Positions 1-10,900 of a stretch of DNA of 64,000 bases are shown piece after piece. Within the stretch, counting starts at the first letter, position 1. The number at the start of each line of letters is the position of its first letter. The notes beneath the pieces are model-generated. The model ran no database searches, was not told the origin of the DNA, and was given only the letters and a program-made list of their open reading frames with translations. The translations under genes and the position numbers were made by a program. The DNA comes from Henricia sp. BOLD:AAB3569 (taxonomy: Eukaryota; Echinodermata; Asteroidea; Spinulosida; Echinasteridae), in contig JBBELK010000217.1 in the NCBI GenBank assembly GCA_037783545.1, positions 868,001 to 932,000 of the forward strand. Direction: 5' to 3'.

Positions 1-403
1 TGTATTGGGGTTTTAAGGTAAAATCTGCCCTGGGCTCAGAAATATACAGTACTGCAGATATTAGCCTGTGCTAAATTGTGCTGAGCTACCCGGTACCTCC
101 TACAGCCACTTCTGTTGCTTGGGGAGAGGAAAACGGATTAGAGAAAATTTTATCAGTAGGTTTCTACAATTTATATGTGGTGTCTTGAACCCCTGGGAAA
201 TTATGACTGTGTAGTGCAGTCAACAATATTATGATTTATAGAATCTTAGGATACATACATAACACCACAAACGCTAAGTAATAAGCATCTTATTCCTAGT
301 TTTTAAAATGTAGCACTTTACAAATTTCTTCTATGTACCTGTAGGTCCTACAGTTGTGAGTAAAAAAAAACCTATACACTTTTAAAATTAGCTGTTGTGT
401 GTT

Positions 404-505
404 GGGGGGGGGGGGGGGGGGGGGGGTTGGGGGGGGGGGGGGGTTTGGGGGGGATATGGGGGGGGGGGGGGGGGGGTTTGGGGGGGATATGGGGTCGGTG
501 GGGGG
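404..505. repeat. G-rich low-complexity tract
   Basis: Long runs of G are broken only by TT, TTT and GATAT. The tract lies next to the direct repeat that starts near 504. The Gly- or Pro-rich reading frames across it are composition artefacts. G-runs of this length can form quadruplexes and are error-prone in assembly, so the exact length is uncertain. Confidence 0.9.
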
Positions 506-770
506 AGCAAATCCATGCCAACCCATTCACTATAGAGGTCATTATTATTATTATATTGAAGGTATATGATAGGATCGACAATTAGAGATTAATTTAGAAA
601 ACACAAGAAAATTGCAGTGCCCCGACTGGGATTCGAACCCAGGTCCTTGGCGTACATGGCCAACTGCTCTACCAACTGAGCTATCTGGGCATCCCGCCGG
701 AGCACCACAACAATCTCGTTCTTGCCTCTCTTTTTCCAACAATGCAGTGGGGCAAATCCATGCCAACCAA
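504..770 (-). mobile_element. tRNA-derived SINE with (AAT)n tail and flanking direct repeats
   Basis: On the minus strand a tRNA-like head (690 to 618) is followed by an AT-rich body and ends in an ATAATAATAATAATG tail near 540-555. The unit is bracketed by a direct repeat of about 18 bases, GCAAATCCATGCCAACC, at 508-524 and 753-769. A tRNA head, a simple-repeat tail and a long target-site duplication are the hallmarks of a LINE-mobilised SINE. The repeats are not perfectly identical, so the insertion is probably not recent. Confidence 0.55.
618..690 (-). tRNA. tRNA-like sequence, probably the SINE head rather than a working tRNA
   Basis: A 73-base cloverleaf can be drawn. The acceptor stem has one mismatch, the D arm has GCTC/GAGC, the anticodon stem is TTGGC/GCCAA and the T arm has TTCGAAT. 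The anticodon loop reads CATGTAC, so position 33 is A instead of the near-universal U and the nominal anticodon is TGT (Thr). With the odd spacer before the anticodon stem, this argues for a tRNA-derived repeat or a pseudogene. Confidence 0.35.
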
Positions 771-958
771 TTTTGCTACAATGGGGAGTGTTTTGCTCTT
801 TGCCCCCAAATGCTGTGAGAGTTTTTAGTATTTTAAAATAATTTTGGAATATTGGGGATTTAGCACCAATGGGGCCTGATATTGGGTACACCCTTAAAAA
901 ACCCACTCATTTACATGTACTGGTAGTTGATTGTTGAAGAATTTAATAAATATGTGTA

Positions 959-1035
959 TCACTAGGGAAGAGGACAGTTATAATACATTACCTCCATCTA
1001 CATGTATCATAACTGTCCTCTAGCTTCCCTAGTGA
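959..1035. repeat. Short hairpin, miRNA-precursor-sized
   Basis: TCACTAGGGAAG followed by AGGACAGTTAT pairs with the complementary bases at 1007-1035. The stem has about 23 pairs, a 4-base bulge on one side and a loop of about 27 bases. It could be a miRNA-like precursor or the remnant of a tiny foldback transposon. The sequence does not decide between them. Confidence 0.5.
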
Positions 1036-1364
1036 CAGTTACATGCAAATTACCAAAACCACAATAGAGCCAGATTCAACCAAGTGTGTATGAATAGGAA
1101 GTCATTATAGCCCTTCACTCCAAGTCCTTGCAATTGTGTGTCAGTAATTGGTTTCACACTGGGCAGTAGGCATTCAATGACCATGGTTAATACAATCATG
1201 GAGGAAGAAACAAACAATCAACACTGACCAATGGACAGCAATAGCTGTCTCATGGAGGTAATAATGGCATTAATCTTGGTCCAGCTAAGCTTGGCTTCTT
1301 GCAGGAAGCTATTAGCTGAATAAAATTAAAAATATCACCACAAAATTTGTTTCAAGGGTGCCCT

Positions 1365-2905
1365 TGACGTCACCCATGCAACTGTTGTATAGTTGGCATC
1401 ATTTTTCCTTTCAAAATTTTAAATAAGGCACAGCGCATAGCCACATTGGCTTCAAAGTTTATCATCAAAATTAATTACGTTTCCGACGTTGAAAACAAGT
1501 GCCTTGGATACCTACGAGGGTTCATGCATCGGACAATACACAAATCCGGTTGCTAAGGACTTCTTCCCTGCAAGTCCGCCATTACTGGGGGCCATCCACT
1601 GCCATGGACTGGGCTTGTTGTTAAATAACCTTTGTTATTAAATAAGACGATATTTCCAAACAAGGTTTTTTTAAAGATCGACTTACATTGTAAGTCTTAA
1701 TAAAAAAGTACTACGTGTTAAAAAAAAACATGTCCTACTTTTGATCTTAAATAACTTTATCATTTTTCAACGTATTTAAACCAAAATTTCACATGTAAAC
1801 AAGGCCTGACAAATTTTCTTGAGTGAGGTTGAGATACAAACGCCATACGAAAAAAACAACTCTAAATTTGCCACTTTCGACTTGGCATCCGCCACTGTCA
1901 AAGGAAATTGTCTGTCTGAGTTCCCTTTGCACCTCTTGACAAATTGCGCGAAATGATTAAGATAGTTTGCGTAACGTTTGGAGTGATCCCGCCTTTCCTC
2001 GGAAGCTTTCGGCTCAGCACACACATTCCACCACCGTCTCCAGAGACATATTGACATTAGAGTAAAGGAGACCAAGTCAAAAGTAGCGAATTCTGAAATT
2101 GACTTTTTTTTTCGTATGGTGTTTAAATCTCAACCTTTTGGACAAAACTGATGAAAGTCACTCAATAAAATTTGTTAGGCCTCATTTACATGATGTGAAA
2201 TTTGGGTTTAAATCCGTTGAAAAATTACAAATTTATTTAAGATTAAAAGTAGGACATATGGTTTATATTTACATGTGGTACATGCAGCAAAAAATACATG
2301 CAGCAAACAGCAGTCCACGATATTGCTGATGGTTCCGTTCTCTGTTCAACCGTCTTTAATTTCATCAAATCACAATTCATATATTCAGTGGACGATCAAG
2401 ATACCCTTTCACTCATATTACTAAAGGCTAAGTACCTGTACATGTATATTAATAACATGGCGCTTAAATTTAGCTAAAACTACCGGTATTTTTGCAAGCA
2501 TGAGTGGTGCTGTCATCAATGCGAAAACATTGTGCATATATTGCCATTAAACACTGCACAGAATTACTCCCATGTCTTATTCATGTGATAGTCGCACAGA
2601 TCTTACATCAATGTGATTTATTGACATTAAAACCCTTTTATCACTAGCAACCATTACGCTCAGTGCTTGTTGGAAACAGCCTTAAAAGGAAATGGTCATC
2701 ATATTTAATAACAGAGCAACCTACATGTACATGTATGTATTGCCCGATGCATAAACCCACATAAGAATTCGGAGCACCATGTTGTCAACACGATTAATTT
2801 TGATGATACCAATACATGTAAACTTTGACGCCAATGAGGCTATGCGCTGCGCCATAATTAACATAAAGAGAAAATTATGTCAACCATGCAACAGTTGCAT
2901 GAATC
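1365..2905. repeat. 1.5-kb composite inverted repeat
   Basis: About 200 bases at 1365-1560 recur as a diverged reverse complement at about 2690-2905. Shared landmarks are CATGCAACTGTTG, GCGCATAGCC, CATTGGC, TCAAAGTTTA, ATCATCAAAATTAAT and TGCATCGG. A second foldback element (1711-2262) lies inside. This is most simply an old long-arm inverted-repeat transposon carrying a nested insertion. No coding capacity was recognised. Confidence 0.6.
1711..2262. mobile_element. Foldback element, family FB1 copy 1
   Basis: Arms of about 190 bases pair across a centre near 2000. Shared blocks include TGTCCTACTTTT, ATCTTAAATAA, TTTCACAT, GGCCT and CGCCATACG with an adjacent A-run. A second copy lies at 15577-16120, where the central block (CCACCACCGTCTCC and its complement) is reversed, so the two copies are in opposite orientation. 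It looks like a non-autonomous DNA transposon. Confidence 0.65.
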
Positions 2906-3684
2906 AAGATTGAACGCTTCTTTCCGTACTCCAAAATGCCGTGAAGTATAAACAATTTGTTGTGACCGGACTTGCACCCTCTCGATTCCGAGCGCCGAAC
3001 TCCAGAACATGGTGACGTACATGTGAAGCTAAATTAGATGCAAAATGAAAGAGATTTTCGAAATGGTCAGAAGGGATACAGTTTGAAAAACAAGCCTCCA
3101 AGTGCTACTTTTAAAACAGTGTTTTCTCTTCCTTCAAGGAATACCAACATTGACTTATCTGGTTTAATTATTAACGGAAATAAATTATTCCTGCGAAGTA
3201 CACAGTGTTGTTTGTGCACTAAATGGTATTCTGTGCAAGTAGAAATCAATGACCCGGCCTGTGCACACCACTAATGGCCGTAACATCTTGCACACACACT
3301 GAAAATGCAGATGGCGGTGCCCATGCAGCAATGGCAATGGCAACGGATGTATGCAGCTCGTTCTGTCAACAAGGCGGGACATTCTGCGGTTGTGCAAGAC
3401 ATTCATTTTATGATCAGCAGAAAGCCGCAAAGAAGAGCAGTAATGTTAAAATGTACCCGTGTGGTGAAAAAATATTAAAAAGTGATTTTAGGTTGGTTTG
3501 TGCATAGGGCTATTTAAAACATCTTGTTTGCATTTTTAGAGGAATACCGGTACGTGTATGTTTTTACACATTTTTAGATTACATGTATATATGTATGCTT
3601 GCTGTGATTATATGCTATTGTGTCATTTGCAATGACCCAAATTTTTACTTCATGAGTTGACAAGAAAATAAATCTTACTTTTAT
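2906..3684. other. No recognised gene
   Basis: Two adjacent 77-78-codon plus-strand frames (3038-3274 and 3274-3507) match no family I know and lack supporting splice structure. A fragment at about 3617-3675 (CATTTGCAATGACCC, GAGTTGACAAGAAAA) belongs to the dispersed family called D here. Confidence 0.6.
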
Positions 3685-4190
3685 TTATTGATTTTTTTAA
3701 TGGGTTTAATGAACGTTAAGTCGCAACCCATAGGCTGAATTGAACACGTTCAAATGACGTCACATGCATCATGATTTTCCCATGTGCATCATGATTTTGA
3801 GCGTTTTTTTTTGGGGTGAGGCGCATCGGTTGCGCCGTATTTTAAACAAATTTCGAGCAAACATGTTCCAGCGTGTGCGTGCTCATACTTTATGGCGTTT
3901 ATTATGCAGTAGCATTTTTCCTACAAAAATGGTGTCTGTGAATGTGATCAATTGCATGAAGCCTACAAGTTTGTTCCAACTAAACATTGAGATACACACA
4001 TGACTTGATGTACATGTAGTTGGGTGGCGCCATTGGCACCCAACGGTCAGAAACAACTGGTAATACCTTTACTCTTCATGAAAGAATTAACTGGGGTATT
4101 TTAAGTGCGTTACTCTACACACTGGACCAATGGCTTTACATCCCTTCCGAATGGTGGGGCAATTGTGTGCACGCAAGGGCAAGGGTAGTC
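3685..4190 (-). mobile_element. SINE-B subfamily copy, split by about 270 bp
   Basis: The tail-side piece at 3685-3745 (TTTAATGGGTTTAATGAA, GGCTGAATT) and the body at 4018-4180 (GGGTGGCGCCATTGGCACCC, CACTGGACCAATGG, CTTTACATCCCTTCC) are both present, in the same order, in the copy at 59785-60085. The stretch 3746-4017, which contains a GACGTCACATGCATCATG block, interrupts this copy. Confidence 0.5.
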
Positions 4191-5723
4191 TTTCGGAAAG
4201 ACTGCCTTTTTGCGCGCAATACACGATGTACATAGACTATTCATCATTGGCCGCCAGAGGGCGCACCTGAAATACAGTCGAAAAGACAGTCTTTCATATT
4301 CCGTATAAATCGCTCGCAAAATACCGAGCGAATTCCTGGCATACCTTTGTGTGACACGTTGAAATGCGTGACGTCATCTAATTTCCATAATTCACAACAG
4401 CTCTGGTCTGTCTGGTATCCAGAGTACACACTGGACAGGACAGTGCATACAAATGTCGCTGCTTTTCCAGTCGCTGATCGATCGATCGATCAGCAGTCAG
4501 CAGGCAAACATGATAGCAAACACGTTGTCCACGGACAAAGCTATCTTGCGCGTTAATTGCATGCACTCAGTGGCTCGCCTGTACGGTCGTCGTCCGGGCC
4601 TTACCGCTTGCCGGCCTGCGTTGCTCGTATACGGTCGGGTTAGACCCGTGAACGGGTCTACGGTCGGGTGTGATGGGCTGCTTTCGAGCGCTCGTCCCTG
4701 GTGCTCCCAGGTGGTGGAAACGTTACGTCACACACATGCTTACACACGCTTTCGGGCGAGCACCATGGAGCACAATGGAGCACCTGGTGCCGCGCTCGAA
4801 AGCAGCCATGATTGGGCGGCCAGTGAAGACGAAGTATTTCGTTCCAAGTTGATAATCGAAAAGTTCAAAGGCTATCAAAGACTGGCATTTAGAGATTTTC
4901 TTAGGGCATGTTCTGCTTGGTCACGATTTTTTTTCATCGCTTACGCATGGAGGAAGAAAACGACTGGGATTGTTTTCTTCTCCTCTATACTATATGGCAT
5001 GCTTTTCATATTATTGGCTTCGGTAAAAAAAACAGTGCTAAACGATTTCAGAGTGAATTAAATTTAGGAGTGAATTAATCTGAGTGAAGAACCACCCACT
5101 TTCTTAAAAACTACTACTAGTAATTTCACTCACTATATCACATGCTTTGTACACAATGTTTGAAGTATTATAAATTGTTGGGCAGATTTTAAAAAATTTC
5201 AAAATGCCCTTATTAAATTTTTGTAAGCTTAATGTTGAAAGGAGTCTCTCAAAGCCACATGGTTTTACAAAAGTAATTGTACATTTTCTAAAGTCAAATA
5301 TGACCCATTTGATTTTCATTTAGGCCAACAACAAATAAGGCAAATTTTTGTGACCCAAGGATCGACCTTTTACGGCCTATAGTTAAAACAATACTTTTTT
5401 TTCTGATTCTTCGTGCATGTTTTTGTTTTTACAGCAAGCAGAATTGCAGAAAATTAATTAGAGCAACTTGCTTGCATAAGCCTCCGAAAATATACTGGAA
5501 TAACGTTTAATGGAACAAATTTAAATTTGATGTTTATTAGTTTACTAAATGTTTAAAATTTCACCCTTTTCAGTGCTCTGAGGAGAATGCTTTGAGAAGG
5601 CCCATTAATTTTGTGGATATGAAGCTGTTTTTACGAATTCCAGGGAACAACAGCATACTACTTTGTAGATATAAGCCCTTGAAGGAAATTTGCACATGCA
5701 GTTTGGTTAACTAAACAAAAAAT
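4191..5723. other. No recognised gene; CpG-richer patch with palindromes
   Basis: The stretch 4540-4850 is visibly richer in CG dinucleotides than its surroundings. A 202-codon frame (4453-5061) runs through it but spans inverted repeats and resembles no known protein. The rest (4850-5723) is AT-rich and shows nothing I can name. Confidence 0.6.
4641..4812. repeat. Hairpin and inverted repeat
   Basis: TAGACCCGT/ACGGGTCTA at 4641-4660 is a perfect short hairpin. CTGCTTTCGAGCGC, then GGTGCTCC, at 4679-4708 pairs with GGAGCACC and GCGCTCGAAAGCAG at 4778-4806. Arms of about 30 bases enclose about 70 bases. It is probably a small inverted-repeat element. Confidence 0.55.
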
Positions 5724-6976
5724 GGAAATGTTTGTCAACATTGTCTGATTCATTAGTTCAATATTTGACTTCAAGTGCAGAAATAATTTGAATTTTAAGG
5801 TTGAATTCCATATCCGACCACTATAAACCTCTTTATTTTATATTAAATGAAAAATAAACAATGCATGTTAGAACAAGTTTGATGATAAAAATGAGAAATA
5901 AAATTATGACATGTCTGATTTTAGGCCCCCAGCCTGGATTTCCATTGTTATAAAACCATGTAAAATTTTAGTTTAGTTGTAAAAACCATGGTGTAAAAAC
6001 TAAGAAAGAGAAATTTTCATGATTTTTTTAATTTTGTCCCACTGCTGTCCAACATTGTCCAAGGAAATGTTCGTCAACATTGTCTGATTCATTAGTTCAA
6101 TATTTCACTTCAAGTGCAGAAATAATTTGAATTTTAAGGTTGAATTCCATATCCGACCACTATAAACCTCTTTATTTTGTATTAAATGAAAAATAAACAA
6201 TGCATGTTAGAACAAGTTTGATGATAAAAATGAGAAATAAAATTATGACATGTCTGATTTTAGGCCCCCAGCCTGGATTTCCATTGTTATAAAACCATGT
6301 AAAATTTTAGTTTAGTTGTAAAAACCATGGTGTAAAAACTAAGAAAGAAAAATTTTCATGATTTTTAAATTTTGTCCCACTGCTGTCCAACATTGTCCAA
6401 AGAAATGTTCGTCAACATTGTCTGATTCATTAGTTCAATATTTCACTTCAAGTGCAGAAATAATTTGAATTTGTAGGTTGAATTCCATATCCGACCACTA
6501 TAAACGTCTTTATTTTGTATTAAATAAAAAATAAACAATGCATGTTAGAACAATTAAGTTTGATGATAAAAATGAGAAATACAATTCTGACATGTCTGAT
6601 TTTGGGCACCCAGCCTGGATTTCCATTGCTATAAAACCATGTAAAATTTTAGTTTGGTTGTAAAAACCATGGTGTGAAAAATAATAAAGAAATTTTCATG
6701 ATTTTTAAATTTTTCCCACTTCTGTCCAACATTGTCCAAAGAAATGTTCGTCAACATTGTCTGATTCATTAGTTCAATATTTCACTTCAAGTGCAGAAGT
6801 AATTTGAATTTTTAGGTTGAATGCCATATCCGACCAGTATAAACGTCTTTATTTCGTATTAAATGAAAAATAAGCAATGCATGTTAGAACAAGTTTGATG
6901 ATAAAAATGAGAAATAAAATTATGACATGTCTGATTTTGGGCACCCAGCCTGGATTTCCATTGCTATAAAACCATG
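5724..6976. repeat. Tandem repeat, period about 338 bp, 3.7 copies
   Basis: The phrase CATATCCGACCA starts at about 5809, 6148, 6486 and 6824, giving spacings of 339, 338 and 338. The copies are highly similar over their length, with a few substitutions and short indels. The last copy stops at about 6976. It may be a small satellite array or a locally amplified transposon fragment. It lies upstream of the first PPP1R37 exon in the window. Confidence 0.9.
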
Positions 6977-7287
6977 CACCACGGTCACTGCACGAAAATG
7001 GCCCGATATCATTTTCGCGCGGCACGGTGAATCACTGCACACGTACAAATGTACACGGCAAGTTACCATCCCACATGACCTAGTTATGGAGGCATCGCTT
7101 TCTCTTCTACGCAGGCGCCCATAATTTTTGACCTTGCTGTTTAATTATTCATGTGCTTCCATAAAGGTTATCGAACTTTTTTCTTACGGAGTAATCAAGA
7201 CCGAGTTTTCGAGTTCACGTTGTAAGTGTAGGTACGCCCTCTGGCGGCTAAAATGAACAATGTGGGGATCGCGAACTCGGTCTTGCA

Positions 7288-7560
7288 TCAAGACTAGGGC
7301 AAGGGTACCGCGGACGGGTATCGAACTCGCAACAACCAGTTTTCACTTCCACAGTGTTGATGGCAATGGTAATAAACACCACATTAATTTATTTCTGTCC
7401 AAGATGGGGTTTTCTGCAAGAAATTAACTACTTAAGGTGGTTTTAATAAAATACATGTACATGTATGTGTGCATGCACAAATTATTACCATTCACACAAA
7501 AACATGCATGGATTTTAAGGATTTTCTGCAGCTTACGCATTTAAAGATGTATTTTGAATT
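7288..7560. repeat. SINE-B fragment followed by a family-D fragment
   Basis: The bases at 7288-7345 (GGCAAGGGTACCG, GGTATCGAACTCGCAAC, GTTTTCAC) match the tRNA-side end of the SINE-B copies at 53.7 and 58.6 kb. The bases at 7358-7560 (ATGGTAATAAACACCAC, ATTTATTTCTGTCCAA, AGGTGGTTTTAA) match dispersed family D. Confidence 0.5.
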
Positions 7561-7604
7561 GTTATTCTTTAGAAACAAGTTATTCGCTTTCAAATGAGAC
7601 ATCA

Positions 7605-7850
7605 CCGGAAAAAAATCAACCAATGTTTAGTTATTGACCAATTATTGTCAATATTTCGAATTATTGGCGTCCGCCAATAATTCAACTTGTGGCAAGGTGC
7701 AAAAACGGCTGTATAAAAACATCGTTTTTCATAGGGTTGCCGATGTCTAAAGTATGTTTGTTTTCGTTAAAATAAAGTAAATGCCTTAAAAATTCGTGAA
7801 AAAATTGTTTGAATTTGCTGAGAACCACGGACAATGTAACTTTAACATCG
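7605..7850. repeat. Dispersed repeat family N, copy 1
   Basis: The landmarks CAATGTTTAGTTATT, TTCGAATTATTGGCG, AATAAAGTAAATGC and GAGAACCAC recur as the reverse complement at about 43070-43435. The two copies lie on either side of the PPP1R37 gene. Their function is unknown. Confidence 0.6.
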
Positions 7851-7917
7851 TATGGATCGACAATAATTCCCTTATTTCATAGTATTTTTTTCTTTCTGTT
7901 TGCCATTTCTTTCACAG

Positions 7918-7963
7918 AACATTAAAGACTTCTCCAAGAGATCAGAATGTTTCAGCCTCAAAG
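7918..7963 (+). CDS. PPP1R37: PPP1R37 exon, segment before LRR domain
   Basis: The exon is 46 bases long, follows TTTCACAG and ends before GTAAAA. It reads NIKDFSKRSECFSLK plus one base, which completes Gly with the next exon. This aligns with the vertebrate block ending in CLDLKGEK, just upstream of the repeats. It starts in phase 0 and ends in phase 1. It is too short to stand out alone. Support comes from phase, splice sites and the join LKG-EK. Confidence 0.8.
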
Positions 7964-10900
7964 GTAAAATTCTTTAATTTTGGGTTTGGGGCTTTGTGTG
8001 TTTGTTTAGGGCATGTACATGTAACAGTGCTAAACAAATGCCTCCCTGTGTTTACATTTTACATAATTTGTCGTACATGTACATGTACCTTTCAGAACAT
8101 GTTGACCCAGCTTCCATCCATGAACACATACGGTCACAGATGCATGTACATGTACATGAACAAACACTTGCAGGTTTGTTTAAATATTAAAGCACGCTCT
8201 TCATACATGATTGAGTTTTCATTAAATTCTGACCCACTTGCTCGTTAATTTTGCACAGTCTGCATCTGTCACATGTGATATCTGGCGTGGCATTTGTTTG
8301 TGTGCAAATTAAATGTAGTTATCTGTTTCTTGTAATATGTTTAATGCATAAAGCAGTACCATTACCCTGGGTATAGGACACCAACTGTGAGGTAATATTG
8401 TCAGTGCCAACATGTTTTTAAATATTACATAAATATATTGGGAATTTAAAGGCAGTATAGTATACATGATTGGTATCTCGAAAATCAGAAATGTTCACAT
8501 ATTTACGCCTACATGTAACTTACACAATATAAACATGATGACCGTAAAAAACCTCCCCTGAAATGGTTTTGTCTGAAGTGCTATATATAGTCTTTGAGAA
8601 ATGAGTAAAACATGAGACTAAAATTCAATTCACCCCAAAACCATTTTTCGCCCGAGTGCCATTTCTCCTCCAAACCACTTCGCCCGAGTGCCATTTCGCC
8701 CCAAATCACTTCGTCCAAACACTACTTCGCCCCAAGACCACTTTATGCACAGGCCGTAGTTCAGGGCGAAATGGTTCAGGGGCAAAATTACTGCAAACCC
8801 TTTTTTGACTGTTTTTTTCAAAAGCTAGACGATAAAACTATTTGTAACAGTTTACCAATCATGTATACTATCTAACGATTTCTTAAAATCTATTTTCTGC
8901 TCAACTGAGAAGTATTGGTACATACATGTATACATGTGTATCTTTGTGGTTGTGATTTTAAAATTGTCACTAAAAAATTGTTACGTTCGTTCATTTTGGC
9001 TGTCATTGAATCACGTCTTTAGCGAGTTTATCGAAGAACTGTGCATGCCACCAAGTGTATGATGCACTTTGGAAGTGCGTCACAGCCATTTTTTCACATT
9101 TCCTATTCGACAATTGTGATTTTTTTCGTCCAAAAGTCAGTGTCCTACAATGAAAAACGCAACAAGCTTTAACTTTTATTGCATCTACATGTAGCTAATC
9201 ATGTACATGTAATAGACCTTTATCACGGTGCGGCCATCTTCCTTTTTTCTCCTATTAAAATGAACGTAACCAAAGCGAGGCTTGCAGAAAAACGTTTGGT
9301 CCCGTATTGAAATCGTTCATTGTGTGCATCACACGCATTGCTTGAACAAGAAAATGGGCAGCGTGGACAGTGATTCTCAACGGGAGATTACACGCATTAT
9401 TGCCAGTCGAGCAGACACGTACTATGGGGAACAAGACAACGATGGTAGTTGGTAATAAAATAATAATGGCAATGTTAGGTTGTGTTCGACTAAGTTCACT
9501 ACATGTACATCCTGAAATCACACATATAACTGTACATACGGTCAATGGAAAGTAAGCAAGCCATCTGCCTCATGCCTTCCATTGACTTATTAGTAATTTA
9601 AATATGTATAAAACAACATAATTCGGTTACGACATTAATACTCGGTGGTCGAGTTCAGGTGGTCTGTTCTTGACACGGGTGACGAGTTCACGGTGGATAG
9701 GTGGTGTGTGATCCTGTTCTGAGTGCAGTGTTCCTGTCGTTCGGACGCGAGAACATTGTTCGTGTGTCAAGAACAGACCACCCGAACTCGACTAGTGAGC
9801 AGTTTATCTTGAATTACATTACAAAAAGTACTATAATTTTAAGATTATGGGAAAAGATAAAATGATAATATTTAATCTATTACATTGTACCTGTCAAGAA
9901 AACCACCAGTAGCACAAAATCTTTCCAAATTCATAAATGGCCCATGATTGCCTCATAACAATCCAGTAAATCCACGCAACTCCCAGACAGTAAAGTCATA
10001 TTTAAATAAGTTCTTCCCTCAGGAGCAGTTAAATTTTTTCCCCCTCGCATTTTTTCTGTCCCTCCAGGAGAAAAGGTCGACATCCGCGTGGTGGAGACAC
10101 TAGAAGAGGTATTCAAGCGCGTTCAATTCAACACGGTGGACATGGAGGCCGCCGGTCTGGACGATGAGGTATGTACGTGTACGGTGTGTTTATAAATAGC
10201 AAGCAAAACGCCGCGCATCCATAAAGAGTAAACTACTGTTCCCGACTGGGAACAACTAGATGTGCTGTCATTTGGTATGCACAGTCTTTCAGTCTTCCCC
10301 CGTGAGATGGCTGAATGTGCTGCATAGCATACCAAATAGCTGGGCAGTGATGAATGGCAGTTATTACTCATTTTAATATCGACTCATTTTTATGGATTTG
10401 GGACTCTACTTTTTTTTTCACCTCCTGAGGTATTCTCTTGGTTTTTTCCCTCGACTGTTTGACTAAGTTACATATTCATAACATTTAGGCTGTTAAAGCT
10501 GAAATAGGCCATAAATATGGCAGGTTTTTTCACATGTTTTATTTGACAAATTGTTGGATCAACATCAACATCTTGACAGACCTCAGGAATAATATCGGTA
10601 AACTACATATAACCTACAGAAATGTTACTTCCATAGACAGTCGTGTTTAATAAGAAAACATAAAAATTGATGTTGGTTTTTTTTGTGAGATTGAAAATCT
10701 TGATTCTAGGACTTCAAAGTGTAAATTATCAAATGTGGCACCAAGTTCTTGGTCGGCTACTTTATGATACACTTGAGCAGAGCTCACGAGAGAATTTGTC
10801 CAAATAAGAACCAAGAATGGCAACTACATGTAAAGTTAGTTGAGACCCGTTTACACTCGATTCGCCTTTGCCGAATCGAACTCCGCAATTTCCAAAAAGG

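Noticed and set aside
296..585. Proline- and glycine-rich frames
   Set aside because: They come from the poly-G tract; no other coding evidence.
3038..3507. Two adjacent 77-78-codon frames
   Set aside because: No family resemblance, no splice or start context, and flanked by repeats.
4453..5061. 202-codon plus-strand frame
   Set aside because: It spans palindromes and a CG-rich patch, shows no domain, and its C-terminal part is low in structure. I cannot exclude an unknown exon, but nothing supports it.
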